A model generated the notes under the pieces. That model did not search any database, was not told the DNA's origin, and worked only from the letters and a program-made list of their open reading frames with translations. Positions 1 through 8,470 of a stretch of DNA of 64,000 nt are shown piece after piece. Source of the DNA: Phymatolithon calcareum (lineage: Eukaryota > Rhodophyta > Florideophyceae > Hapalidiales); NCBI GenBank assembly GCA_977006965.1, contig OZ345376.1:2294001-2358000 (forward strand). The letters run 5' to 3'. Both the position numbers and the translations under genes were made by a program. Positions within the stretch are counted from its first letter, which is position 1; every line of letters starts with the position of its first letter.

Positions 1-1664
1 ACTGGTGGTCGCCCACCCTGTGGGCTGTTGGCAGGACGGCGTTTGACGCGGGACTTTGGTGGTGCACGCGGGTTACGTCCCACCGAGGAGCCGTTCAGTG
101 ACTGCATTGAGATATCGCGTACATGCGAACTGGCCTCCGATCGCGGCGGTGAGGACTGTGGTGGGGCGACTCCAGGTTCCAGTTTTACTGAAACTGGTGT
201 ACCGGCCATTTCAGCCTGTTTCTGTCGCTTCAAGTTTTGGTTAAGGTTGTCCACGGCGGTACCGTAATTCGGGTTATGGTCGGTGGACTTTGACTTTTCG
301 TAGAGATCAATCGCATTGCGATATCCGAGTTCGGCATCACGCAAATCACCACGCATGTCCGCCACAACACCAAGGAAGCAATGAACATCACCGAGCTGAA
401 CACGACCACCGGAGAATGTGCCCCTATCAAAGATACCGAGCGCGATGCGCAGATGTTTCTCTGCGTTCTTGAAATCCTCAAGATGGATAAAAGCACTGGC
501 CACATCAGTGTGAGCAATAGCGGTACTTTTCGCATTTTTCAGTCCATTGTCAACACGGAGTTTCACGGACAACGAGAAGAGTGCAAGAGCGGCGTCATAT
601 TTTCCCTGTGCAAACAGAGTTTTGCCCAACATTTGCCTGTTATTCGCGTTCTCCTCTACCTGATGCAATTTCATTGCCTTTTCGCCAACGTCGATCACGT
701 CCTTCGTCTCAGATGGCGCAATTTTGCGCCCGCCCTTCGTGTCCGGATAGTTTTGCTCGTTCGGGAACCAGACACGAAGACCACGCTTGCCTGACTTCCG
801 ACGACCGGCCATAGCGTGCATGTTCTGATTCCGTGTCGGTGGAGCAGGTACAGGCTCCTCTTCCTCAACCTCACCAAATAGCATTGCCCATACTCGGGTG
901 ATCATGCGACGACCTGGTTTGCGCTTCTGACCTCCGCGACCCGAACGACTGTCTGCGGTTTGCGACGGACTAGTGGGAGCGGAATCAGTGGTTTTTTCAG
1001 CGACGTCCTTCATGGCCTCAAAGACATCGGCCTGTAGGTCAAGTTCGCCGCACATGTCGTCATCGTAATCCTCGATAAAGCCATCGCCGCGTTGACGTGG
1101 AGGTAGAGGGATGCTCTTTCGCGGGTCTGTATCACCCTCCTCGTCATCGAAATCGCCCTCCTCTTCCCCCTCTGTGTCTGACGCGCCCTCATCGAGCACT
1201 ACGGTGCCTGCAACATCCGAGCGAATGACGTTTGCGGTGGAGAAGTGGCGCGGTTTCGCGCTTGCGACGGATTCAGCACTGATGTCTAAATAATGGCTCA
1301 TTTCACCAAACATATCCTCACGGAGGTTGGGATCTTCCTCGGCAACTTTCCATCGTCCATCGACCACGAAGCGGTAGAAGTAACAACCAGGTGGAAGCTC
1401 AGTGACGAGCACGAAGGTGCCTACGTCCGGCACAAACGTCATTTCGTGCTTACGCCAGTCATCAAACGAGCCTGCGAGTTGCACACGAGCACCAGCATCC
1501 TTCCAAACAAACGTTGTGAGAATTGGGGAAGTGGAAGTTGGAGGTGGCGCGGCGCGAACCGAAAAATGCGACGTGGAGGCGAGACTCTGTTGTGCGAGAC
1601 TGCCGTCGAGCACGCGTGGGGCGATGCTGTGGCGGATTGCGATATCGCCTCCGCCGCGCGACAT
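1..1664 (-). CDS. CBM48 (AMPK-beta-type glycogen-binding) plus TPR protein, 3' end beyond window
   Basis: One reading frame stays open from an ATG at 1664 down to the window edge (554 codons, no stop), so the C-terminus is missing. Residues about 55-115 form an E-set/CBM48 domain like that of AMPK beta and starch-targeting proteins: a VQLAGSFDDWRK core, then a proline, then YFYRFVVDGRW. A long acidic, low-complexity linker with EEEGDFDDEEGD and RGGQKRKPGRR patches follows. Near residues 325-490 there are tetratricopeptide-like helices of the kinesin-light-chain type (for example KTLFAQGKYDAALALFSLS, then HLEDFKNAEKHLRIALGIF). Family knowledge says CBM48 binds alpha-glucans and TPRs bind proteins, so an adaptor bringing a partner to floridean starch is plausible, but this is inference. 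Start choice: first ATG before the CBM48, with an Ala/Ser/Pro-rich lead of about 55 residues. It is divergent to the SDR gene. Confidence 0.8.
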   Translation of the reverse strand, partial: MSRGGGDIAIRHSIAPRVLDGSLAQQSLASTSHFSVRAAPPPTSTSPILTTFVWKDAGARVQLAGSFDDWRKHEMTFVPDVGTFVLVTELPPGCYFYRFVVDGRWKVAEEDPNLREDMFGEMSHYLDISAESVASAKPRHFSTANVIRSDVAGTVVLDEGASDTEGEEEGDFDDEEGDTDPRKSIPLPPRQRGDGFIEDYDDDMCGELDLQADVFEAMKDVAEKTTDSAPTSPSQTADSRSGRGGQKRKPGRRMITRVWAMLFGEVEEEEPVPAPPTRNQNMHAMAGRRKSGKRGLRVWFPNEQNYPDTKGGRKIAPSETKDVIDVGEKAMKLHQVEENANNRQMLGKTLFAQGKYDAALALFSLSVKLRVDNGLKNAKSTAIAHTDVASAFIHLEDFKNAEKHLRIALGIFDRGTFSGGRVQLGDVHCFLGVVADMRGDLRDAELGYRNAIDLYEKSKSTDHNPNYGTAVDNLNQNLKRQKQAEMAGTPVSVKLEPGVAPPQSSPPRSEASSHVRDISMQSLNGSSVGRNPRAPPKSRVKRRPANSPQGGRPP

Positions 1665-2241
1665 CGTTTCGAGCCGTGCCGTGTTACACCGGCTGGCTGA
1701 GAGGGAGGGGGAGCGAGCGGGACTGACTGAGCTTGATCAGGAACGAAGATTGATGTGACTCTCGCGCAGATGCATTCAGTGCCTGTGCGAATGTTGACAA
1801 TGACGGAGCTGACGGTAGCATGTGCAAAGGGACGACCGTTGCACATGGGAAAAGGACGAATTTGCTCTTGCATGCGCTGCGAGACATTTCACATCAGATC
1901 GTTACAGTCAAATTTGACGAAAGAAATCGGATTCCGGAATTCCCTCCATTCAATTTGAATCCAAGCCAATCAAAAGTCTTCATGGGCAAAAGTGAATTCA
2001 AAATGTTCAATGAAATATCATAGATTTTACAACGCATACACGCCACCCACGTGGAGAGTGAATTACCGAACCATACGAGCGCACGTTTCCAAATTCTATT
2101 GGTCGATCTCAATGCAAAATGGTGACCAGCAATTCGCAATCTCCCGGCGGTTACCCCATCTTGCTGCATGCATCGCCTGGACGACACACAAACTTGAACC
2201 TCAGCCGCCACAAACATACGTGCCATCTTGTATCGCGAGCA
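1665..2241. promoter_or_regulatory. Divergent intergenic region
   Basis: 577 bp lie between the ATGs of two divergently transcribed genes, so it should contain both promoters and 5' leaders. Short open frames here have no recognisable content. I see no convincing TATA box, repeat or RNA gene. Confidence 0.35.
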
Positions 2242-3096
2242 ATGTCGGCCTACTCTTTCCCCGCGTTTGCCGCCGCGGGGTATCAATCGACGACATTTAC
2301 GCATTTTCGCATTTCACCACTACGCCGCTCTTGCCCTGTGCGCCGAAGCCGCGTGGCAATGCACGTCGTTCTCTCTGGCGCAACTGGTCGCACGGGACGT
2401 CTCGTCCATGCATATCTTTCAGCATCACGCACGCCCGTAAAGGCTTTGGTGCGTTCCGAATCAAAGGGTCGCGAAGTGCTCGGCCCCGACGCCGACCTTC
2501 TCATTGCCGACATAACCGACCGCGCCGCCGTGAACGCCGCTCTCGCTGGTGCGACAGCTCTAATCCTTCTAACATCCGCCGTTCCTCAAATACTATCCCC
2601 CGGTCCTCCCCCTGAATTCGGATTCCCAGGCGGCATGCCGGAAACGGTTGACTACCAAGGCGCCTTGAACCAGATTGATGCAGCAAAGGCGGCCGGCGTG
2701 AAGCAGATCGTTTTTGTAGGAAGTATGGGCAGTACGCAACCGGACAATCCGCTTAACAGAGTGGGCAATGGCAACATTCTTGTCTGGAAGCGTAAGGCTG
2801 CGCAACACCTCATCGACTCTGGCGTGCAGTACACAGTGATCAACCCGTCTGGACTGCTTGACGTCGCGCCTGGGGAACGAGAGATCGTTTTCGGAAAGGC
2901 AGACGATATTTTCAAGAAGTACGAGATTGGTGAATGCGGCATTTCGAGGGGTGATATTGCCCGAATCGTCGTCGCGGCATTGGAGGATCGAAATGCATTG
3001 AACAAGGCGATTGATTGTGCAAGTCACGCTAAAAACGGCTTCACGCCCACCGTAGAGTTTACAAAGTTGTTCAGCGCCAGTACTGCCGGGCTTTAA
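2242..3096 (+). CDS. Atypical SDR, NAD(P)-binding protein (At5g02240-like), probable organelle transit peptide
   Basis: This is a Rossmann-fold atypical short-chain dehydrogenase. The domain starts at MHVVLSGATGRTGR, where GATGRTGR is the TGxxGxxG dinucleotide-binding loop. It continues with TSAVP, a QIDAAKAAGVKQIVFVGSMG block, GNGNILVWKRKAAQHL, and INPSGLLD. The order and wording match the plant At5g02240 / TIC62-like SDR family closely, and the length (about 245 residues for the domain) is normal. I start at 2242 because the roughly 40 residues before the domain are Ser/Arg/Ala-rich with few acids, as expected of a plastid or mitochondrial presequence. An in-frame ATG at 2119 and the domain ATG at 2359 are alternatives. 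The substrate is unknown; the plant relatives bind NADP and some associate with plastid membranes. No introns. It is convergent with SKP1. Confidence 0.85.
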   Translation: MSAYSFPAFAAAGYQSTTFTHFRISPLRRSCPVRRSRVAMHVVLSGATGRTGRLVHAYLSASRTPVKALVRSESKGREVLGPDADLLIADITDRAAVNAALAGATALILLTSAVPQILSPGPPPEFGFPGGMPETVDYQGALNQIDAAKAAGVKQIVFVGSMGSTQPDNPLNRVGNGNILVWKRKAAQHLIDSGVQYTVINPSGLLDVAPGEREIVFGKADDIFKKYEIGECGISRGDIARIVVAALEDRNALNKAIDCASHAKNGFTPTVEFTKLFSASTAGL

Positions 3097-3507
3097 CGGT
3101 TTTGACGTGATGTAACTTTATTATTGCCCTGTAAAGATTTCATTCGTTCACACCTTTTCGTCGCGCGCTTCTGAAACTTGAGGACTCTCGAGCGAGTGAT
3201 ATGTCCAATTTTCCCGGTGAGGAAGGCACAATTATATTTCCAGGGGCTACGGGCTTTCTACTTCTAAGCATAAGGGCACGGATATGTCAGCATAGATATC
3301 ATAGGGCAGGCAAGGTGACAAACAGGTTTTCTTCGAGAGAAGATTCATTTGTTTAACGGCTTGCAAATGCAACATAGAGCACTCTCCGAAACTACAGTAT
3401 TCCCAGCAAATCAAATAGTTCAACTATTTTAAGCCAACAAACCGTTACAGTACTTAATACATGACATAAGGATTGTGAGAACGATAAACGAGTCTACTGT
3501 TACAGAG
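3097..3507. other. Convergent 3' intergenic region
   Basis: 411 bp between the SDR stop and the SKP1 stop, holding the two 3' ends. AT-richer than the flanking genes. No gene or repeat is visible. Confidence 0.4.
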
Positions 3508-4187
3508 TTACTCATCCGGGATAGCGAATTCATCGCGAATCTGTTCGGGCGTTTTGCCCTTGATCATGTCCGCCACAGTCTTGCAGGTGAGGTCGAACAA
3601 AGGCTGAATGTCCAGAAAATTGGAAGCCTGCGCAAAACCAAAAAATCAAAAAGGTCGGCCGAGTTAAAACTCATCCATCCATCGATTTCGCAAAGCCGAG
3701 CGGAGCGCGCAAAAAGATAGAACAAACTTACCAAAATCATTGCGAAAAGGGTCCCCTTGTCAACATCAACAAACTTCTTCTCCCAATTATCGGCATCGGC
3801 CGCAGACATGTAGTTGGTCTCCATGTTGTGGAGGTACTTGCAGTACTCGACGATCTTCTCCAAGATGTTACCCGCAACGTCACCCATGGGGATTTCCATC
3901 CCGTCCGACTCTTGGATATCTACGCTCATTGTTTTTGCGAAAAGCAACATAAATGGTTAAACCTGATGTTCATGAACACAAGAAGAGACGACGACAAAAA
4001 GGCGCTGAGACTGCGTACCGTCTAACATGCCCTTAATATAATTAATGTGCATTGCGATGGGCTTCTGAACGGCGAAAATCCTTCCGTCCTTCGATTTCAG
4101 CATGAGAGTTACGTTGGTTTCATCAGTCGCCATCGCGTCCTTCTTCTCGGTCGAGGAGGCGGCGGCAGCGGCGGTGGTGGAAGCCAT
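3508..4187 (-). CDS. SKP1: SKP1, SCF ubiquitin-ligase adaptor (3 exons)
   Basis: The spliced coding sequence is complement(3508..3627, 3732..3919, 4019..4187), 158 residues, a normal SKP1 length. Exon 1 encodes an Ala/Ser-rich start, then the BTB/POZ strand ([20 protein letters not shown], then [10 protein letters not shown]). Exon 2 gives [20 protein letters not shown] and the acidic-aromatic linker with [18 protein letters not shown]. Exon 3 gives the F-box-binding tail: [20 protein letters not shown], then [19 protein letters not shown] and stop. Introns of 99 nt (GTACGC...TAG, phase 1) and 104 nt (GTAAGT...CAG, phase 0) have canonical borders, and both joins restore conserved SKP1 sequence. 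SKP1 bridges cullin-1 and F-box proteins in nucleus and cytosol. The exon 1/2 border could shift by a few codons if the AG after CAAG were used. Confidence 0.93.
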
Positions 4188-5079
4188 TGTTGTGGATGGA
4201 TTTGCGCAGGAGGAAGCAGCTCCACCGGAAATTGTGCGTCTTGGTTCCGGTGGCTCACCGTCTCGAGCTGCGCTGAGACGCGGGCGGTTTTATAGGTAAC
4301 GGCACTACTGTACTGAGATGTTATCACCACTGAGCACTGTAGCAAGCGCAAGGTACAGTCGTAGCTACGTATGATATGCATATATGGCTGGAGACCAAAA
4401 AAACATCAAATTTATCTACAGTTGTACCGGACCGTTCTGTACGAGGCTGCCCCTTCGGTTCCGACGGACCATTTCTGGTCCATATATTGCTTCTCTGGTG
4501 CTCATATGGCGATTTGGTGGACCATCAAGCACCTTGGTCCCCCAGGTTTATGATGTGCAGTTTAGGCGCAGCACTACCCGTCACAGAGGTCGGCATGCGC
4601 ATGGCGAGACACGAAAGTCTTATTTCCGGGTGCTACCCAAGAATTTCGCAATTTCGTGGATCTTTTTGTCTTCTCCTAGAAGGCATGGGCTCCGCAAGCT
4701 GTGCACTGTGAACTATTGTGAGGTGTTGACTTTAAGCGAAGGCAAGAGAACGATTCTATTGTAGAAAAACGTGCAATTGTCTTGCCGTTTAAAATCATCT
4801 GCATCATGTGCATGATGAACCTGATGCTCCGAAAGACAAGTGCTAGCGCTTCGCACAATCGATGATTTGGTTCTACAAGGCGTTCGGCATAAGCATGCAA
4901 ATACAACTTAGAGCATTTCTGCTTTTTCTCTTCATAACAGTCAAGAAACGTATGCACCTGTTGCGTCTGTTCTTCAAAATTGTCCAAGAATCCTGAAGCG
5001 CAACGCGACACATTTTGTTCGTTTCTAATCGTGTTTACTTATGTCCTCTAAGGAATTGAGCTGCTTCGGTTCACAAGCT
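4188..5079. other. Intergenic region upstream of SKP1
   Basis: 892 bp between the SKP1 start and the stop of the upstream GT90 gene (same strand). Short open frames here lack protein-like composition. It should contain the SKP1 promoter. I see no repeat or RNA gene. Confidence 0.35.
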
Positions 5080-6723
5080 CTAATTCGTATAGTCAACAGT
5101 ATACACGCTATGGACAGGATCATTCGTGAATTTAAATTCCTCTCCATACCCAACATTGCGCCAACACTCAAACCGAAACGGCTGATGCGGTGCTCCGATA
5201 TACCGACACCCAAACGGAATGCTCCCATTGAACGTATACCACCCCGCAGTGCATCCCATCGGGCTCTCCGCTGCGGCGGGTCGCAAATCGCACATATTCG
5301 GCTCAACTTCTTCATCCCCACTCGCCGCTTCCCGCTGCAGCTGACTGTACCCCTCAAGTAACACCTTCCAATACAGCAGCGCGGCATCGTACGAAACGGC
5401 CTGCTTAGCGAAGCATTGCGCGCGACGCACAATCTCAACACACTCTTCAGTGTGCGTGCGTGCATACAAAATCTTGTCGATAAGCTCGTGCAGATAAGTG
5501 TCCACTGGAACGAAGTGTACATTCTCCCGAAGCAGCGGTTCATACCACATACGCCAAACACTGCGCTGAAAAAAGGGCACAGAACCGCTGGCAAGAATGC
5601 CGCGCTTCCGGGACGATCCGAGCCCGCCGTCGACGTCGAGAACGAAGCGGAATTTGCTCTGCGCTTTGAAGTCCAGCTCGGGCACTGCGGGCGCGCCGAT
5701 GGAATTCTCCACTTCTGACACGGATACATTGTGCCCTAATTTCATCCACGTCGTCACACCGGCGTCTAGTAAATCCGGGAACTTCTTACTGAGCGCGGCA
5801 AGACGGAGACGAGGCACGATGAGCCAGTTGTCGTCGTGGTACTCGTTAAGTGAACTCGAACTGCCACGGAAGACGAGACGCGGGGCACGGTCGAGAAGAG
5901 GAGGTTGGTCTGCATCCTTCCAAACATAGTTGCCGTTCGATCCGAACTCGACAGGGTCCGGCACGGGAATGTCAAGATAGGACGGTGAGGACCGGAAGGA
6001 GAAGACGGGAATTGCACCCATGTCGCGAGACACAGAATCGATAGTTGAACGAGGGGAGTCGCCGACATTTACGAAGAACTCCGCCTTGAGATGGGCGAAT
6101 TCCGGCCATTTCCGCATCGCCTCCTGCAACAAGCTCAGCGTCCACGTCATACGGCTCACGCGATACGTCTGCGTCCAGTGCTCCAAAACACGATACCGCA
6201 CTGTGCCGTCGCCGGCGAGACGGACGCGGAAGGCTCCACCGCGCAGAATTAGCTCCATGGAGTTCAGCAGCTTCTTCGTGATCGGACGTGCTATTGCAGA
6301 GTTCTTGTCGGAGCCTCGTAATGGAACCCATGGAGCGAGATACTCGGTTGCAAGTGTCTGGAATATCGCGTTCATTTTCTCTGAAGCTGATGCTGAAGGG
6401 GCTGCAGCTGGATTTTGAAGTGTTTCGTCATCATCGCCGCAGATTATTGGGCGCTCTGCTGTGGTATCACGGGAGGAGAAGATGTCGTACGAGTACTGGT
6501 ATGTGAAGTTGGTGACTTGTGTTTTCCGTTGAGTCGTTGGTATGTCGGCGAAGTCCTCATGGAGTGCATCTTGCCGGGAAAATACTTGTTCAGCGAATGA
6601 CTTGTTCGCTTGTTCAGCGATGTTCGAAACAGAAAAAGATGGATGGAAAAGCAAGATGAGTTGGATTATTCCAACAGCGACAATGACGACTGTTCTTGTT
6701 TTGTTTGCCCGCAACTGCGGCAT
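5080..6723 (-). CDS. GT90 (CAP10/KDELC-like) glycosyltransferase, type II membrane protein
   Basis: 547 residues without introns. Residues about 10-30 (VVIVAVGIIQLILLF) form an N-terminal signal anchor after a short basic stretch, giving Golgi-type topology. The C-terminal half carries the CAP10/GT90 signature: DLLDAGVTTWMKLGHN, FVLDVDGGLGSSRKRGILAS, GSVPFFQ, WYEPLLRENVHFVPVD. LVFRGSSSSLNEYHDDNW precedes it. GT90 enzymes transfer xylose or glucose from UDP-sugars in the secretory pathway (POGLUT, fungal Cap10), and the DVDG...SSRKR region belongs to their donor site. The acceptor here cannot be told. Another GT90 (59036-60634) shares the block LDVDGGLGSSRKR but diverges elsewhere. It is transcribed divergently from the FkbM gene, another predicted Golgi enzyme. 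Confidence 0.85.
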   Translation of the reverse strand: MPQLRANKTRTVVIVAVGIIQLILLFHPSFSVSNIAEQANKSFAEQVFSRQDALHEDFADIPTTQRKTQVTNFTYQYSYDIFSSRDTTAERPIICGDDDETLQNPAAAPSASASEKMNAIFQTLATEYLAPWVPLRGSDKNSAIARPITKKLLNSMELILRGGAFRVRLAGDGTVRYRVLEHWTQTYRVSRMTWTLSLLQEAMRKWPEFAHLKAEFFVNVGDSPRSTIDSVSRDMGAIPVFSFRSSPSYLDIPVPDPVEFGSNGNYVWKDADQPPLLDRAPRLVFRGSSSSLNEYHDDNWLIVPRLRLAALSKKFPDLLDAGVTTWMKLGHNVSVSEVENSIGAPAVPELDFKAQSKFRFVLDVDGGLGSSRKRGILASGSVPFFQRSVWRMWYEPLLRENVHFVPVDTYLHELIDKILYARTHTEECVEIVRRAQCFAKQAVSYDAALLYWKVLLEGYSQLQREAASGDEEVEPNMCDLRPAAAESPMGCTAGWYTFNGSIPFGCRYIGAPHQPFRFECWRNVGYGEEFKFTNDPVHSVYTVDYTN

Positions 6724-7420
6724 GACGGATCTTTCGTTGAGTTGGGATCGAAAATGACAGGGAACGAAGAATGCTTACGGTCCTCCTCTGGGTCGGTTGC
6801 CAAATTCGCCGGATGACAGCGAATCGGAAACTTGGAGCTTGTGTAATCGAATCGACAGCTGGGATGTTTCGTTAACGACCGTCACATTCTGTAGACAACT
6901 GCACTTCTGCATTCAGTTTCCGAACTGTGTGTTACAGCGTCGTCGCACCGGCAGTCTGCTCGCTGAGAAAAGCAAGCGAAGCAATAATTCTTTTCGTTCG
7001 TGGCCTTCTTTGTGAAGGAGAAACCTATTTGTGCTCAGTGGTACCGTCCTGAGATGTACGGGGCTAGAGCTATATGTTGCATTTGACCGCGATTTGATGG
7101 AAATTCCTCACTCGGGTAGTACATGGTAACTATCCTTGTCGTCCTCATTGGCCCACAGTTTGGACGGCCCGAACACTTTATGCGGCAAATACAGCTTAAA
7201 ACTGCCGTTGCAATCTTCCTCATGATGTTTTGGGTGCCAGTACTATTCACCCAATGAACCATTTTGCCAGAGCATACTTTCCGCCACATGGTTCTCCGTC
7301 CATATTCTTCGAATCCGCCCGTGCCGCTGTTGTGAACACGCCACGGTCGATTTCGTGCGAAATAGTAAGGCTGAACTTTGCCTTTTTGCCGTGCAATTCT
7401 CCTAAACCTCACTCACCCCA
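6724..7420. promoter_or_regulatory. Divergent intergenic region, GT90 / FkbM
   Basis: 697 bp between two divergent start codons, so both promoters should lie here. No clear motif or repeat stands out, and open frames in it are not protein-like. Confidence 0.35.
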
Positions 7421-8470
7421 ATGAAGCAAAATATCGCCGCACATGGCCGTCTCGGCCGCAAAATACACATCGCTGTCAAAACGATCAGTGCAGTGCCGCG
7501 GCGCCAAGTAATCATCCTCATCCTTTGCCTTCTATCGGCGCTCTCCATATACATTCTCTCGACGGGAAGCAACCCAATGGACCTGTCTCCATTCGGCGGA
7601 AACATGCTCAACTATCGCGCCAGTCTTCTCAGGAAATATTCTCACGTTGTGGTCTCTGACTGCCCTGCACGACTGCCAGATCTCGGCGGAAAGACGACAC
7701 ACACGAATGTAAGGGGTGTGGGCGTGAATTATGTGTCATGGGCCGCGAACGAGTCAGATCTACATCCAAACTTGCGTGCGTATCCCCCTGTTCGTGTAAT
7801 GTCCAAGTTCCGACGACCAGCGACTTTGCTTGACGTTGGCGCAAATGTCGGAAAGATTGCATTTCCATCGCTTGCTCTACCCGGCCCTCACACTGTCATT
7901 GCTGTCGAACCGGTGCGAAAGAATATGGATTCGTTGTGCATGACAGCCTCGCTAAACGGCTGGTTAGATCATCCGGGACTGGTCCTCGTGCAAGCGGCCA
8001 TGTCTGACACCGACGGCACAATGCAGATTTTCGTCCCTGAGGGCCGTGAGGACAACTCGGCGCTCAGTTCCAGCGCGGCCACCGCGAATGTTCACGTTGA
8101 GCAGCACGGAGAAACAATATACACTGTGTCTGGTGATGGACTGCTGCGTGCTGGTGGCTTTGCGCCCGACGTAATCAAAATTGATACACAGGGACACGAA
8201 ATTCATGTGCTGCGTGGGCTCAAGCGATATTTGCGTAGCGCTAAGAACGTGCTTGTCATTGCGGAGAGCGACCCGAAGCTGATGAAGGAATCTGGAGTTG
8301 ACCCGAAGGACGTGTATTCTCTCATGGTCAAGGATCTCGGCTATACTCCATTTAGCACGGCAGACGTGTCCGTCGTTGACAATGTATTGCATGTCTCCGG
8401 CGATGTGATTGCTGAAGAGGTCTATCCGACGCGCACGGCTCGTGACATATTCTACTTCAAAACTCGCTGA
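7421..8470 (+). CDS. FkbM-family SAM-dependent methyltransferase, membrane-anchored
   Basis: 349 residues, intron-free, starting at an ATG. Residues about 29-47 (VIILILCLLSALSIYILS) are a signal anchor, so the catalytic domain probably faces the Golgi lumen. The SAM-binding motif LLDVGANVGK starts at residue 136. It is followed by an acidic loop (VIAVEPVRKNMDSLCMTASL) and the FkbM core: VSGDGLL, DVIKIDTQGHEIHVLRGLK, VLVIAESDPKLM. DxQGxE followed by hydrophobic L-G is the FkbM hallmark. Family members O-methylate sugars or polyketides; in algae they are candidates for sugar methylation on wall polysaccharides or glycoproteins, which is inference. Its divergent neighbour is a GT90 enzyme, which fits a shared glycan role. 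Confidence 0.85.
   Translation: MKQNIAAHGRLGRKIHIAVKTISAVPRRQVIILILCLLSALSIYILSTGSNPMDLSPFGGNMLNYRASLLRKYSHVVVSDCPARLPDLGGKTTHTNVRGVGVNYVSWAANESDLHPNLRAYPPVRVMSKFRRPATLLDVGANVGKIAFPSLALPGPHTVIAVEPVRKNMDSLCMTASLNGWLDHPGLVLVQAAMSDTDGTMQIFVPEGREDNSALSSSAATANVHVEQHGETIYTVSGDGLLRAGGFAPDVIKIDTQGHEIHVLRGLKRYLRSAKNVLVIAESDPKLMKESGVDPKDVYSLMVKDLGYTPFSTADVSVVDNVLHVSGDVIAEEVYPTRTARDIFYFKTR

Noticed and set aside
1992-2615. + strand frame of 207 codons
   Set aside because: It overlaps the SDR gene in another frame and is Arg/Ser-rich, typical of a shadow frame.
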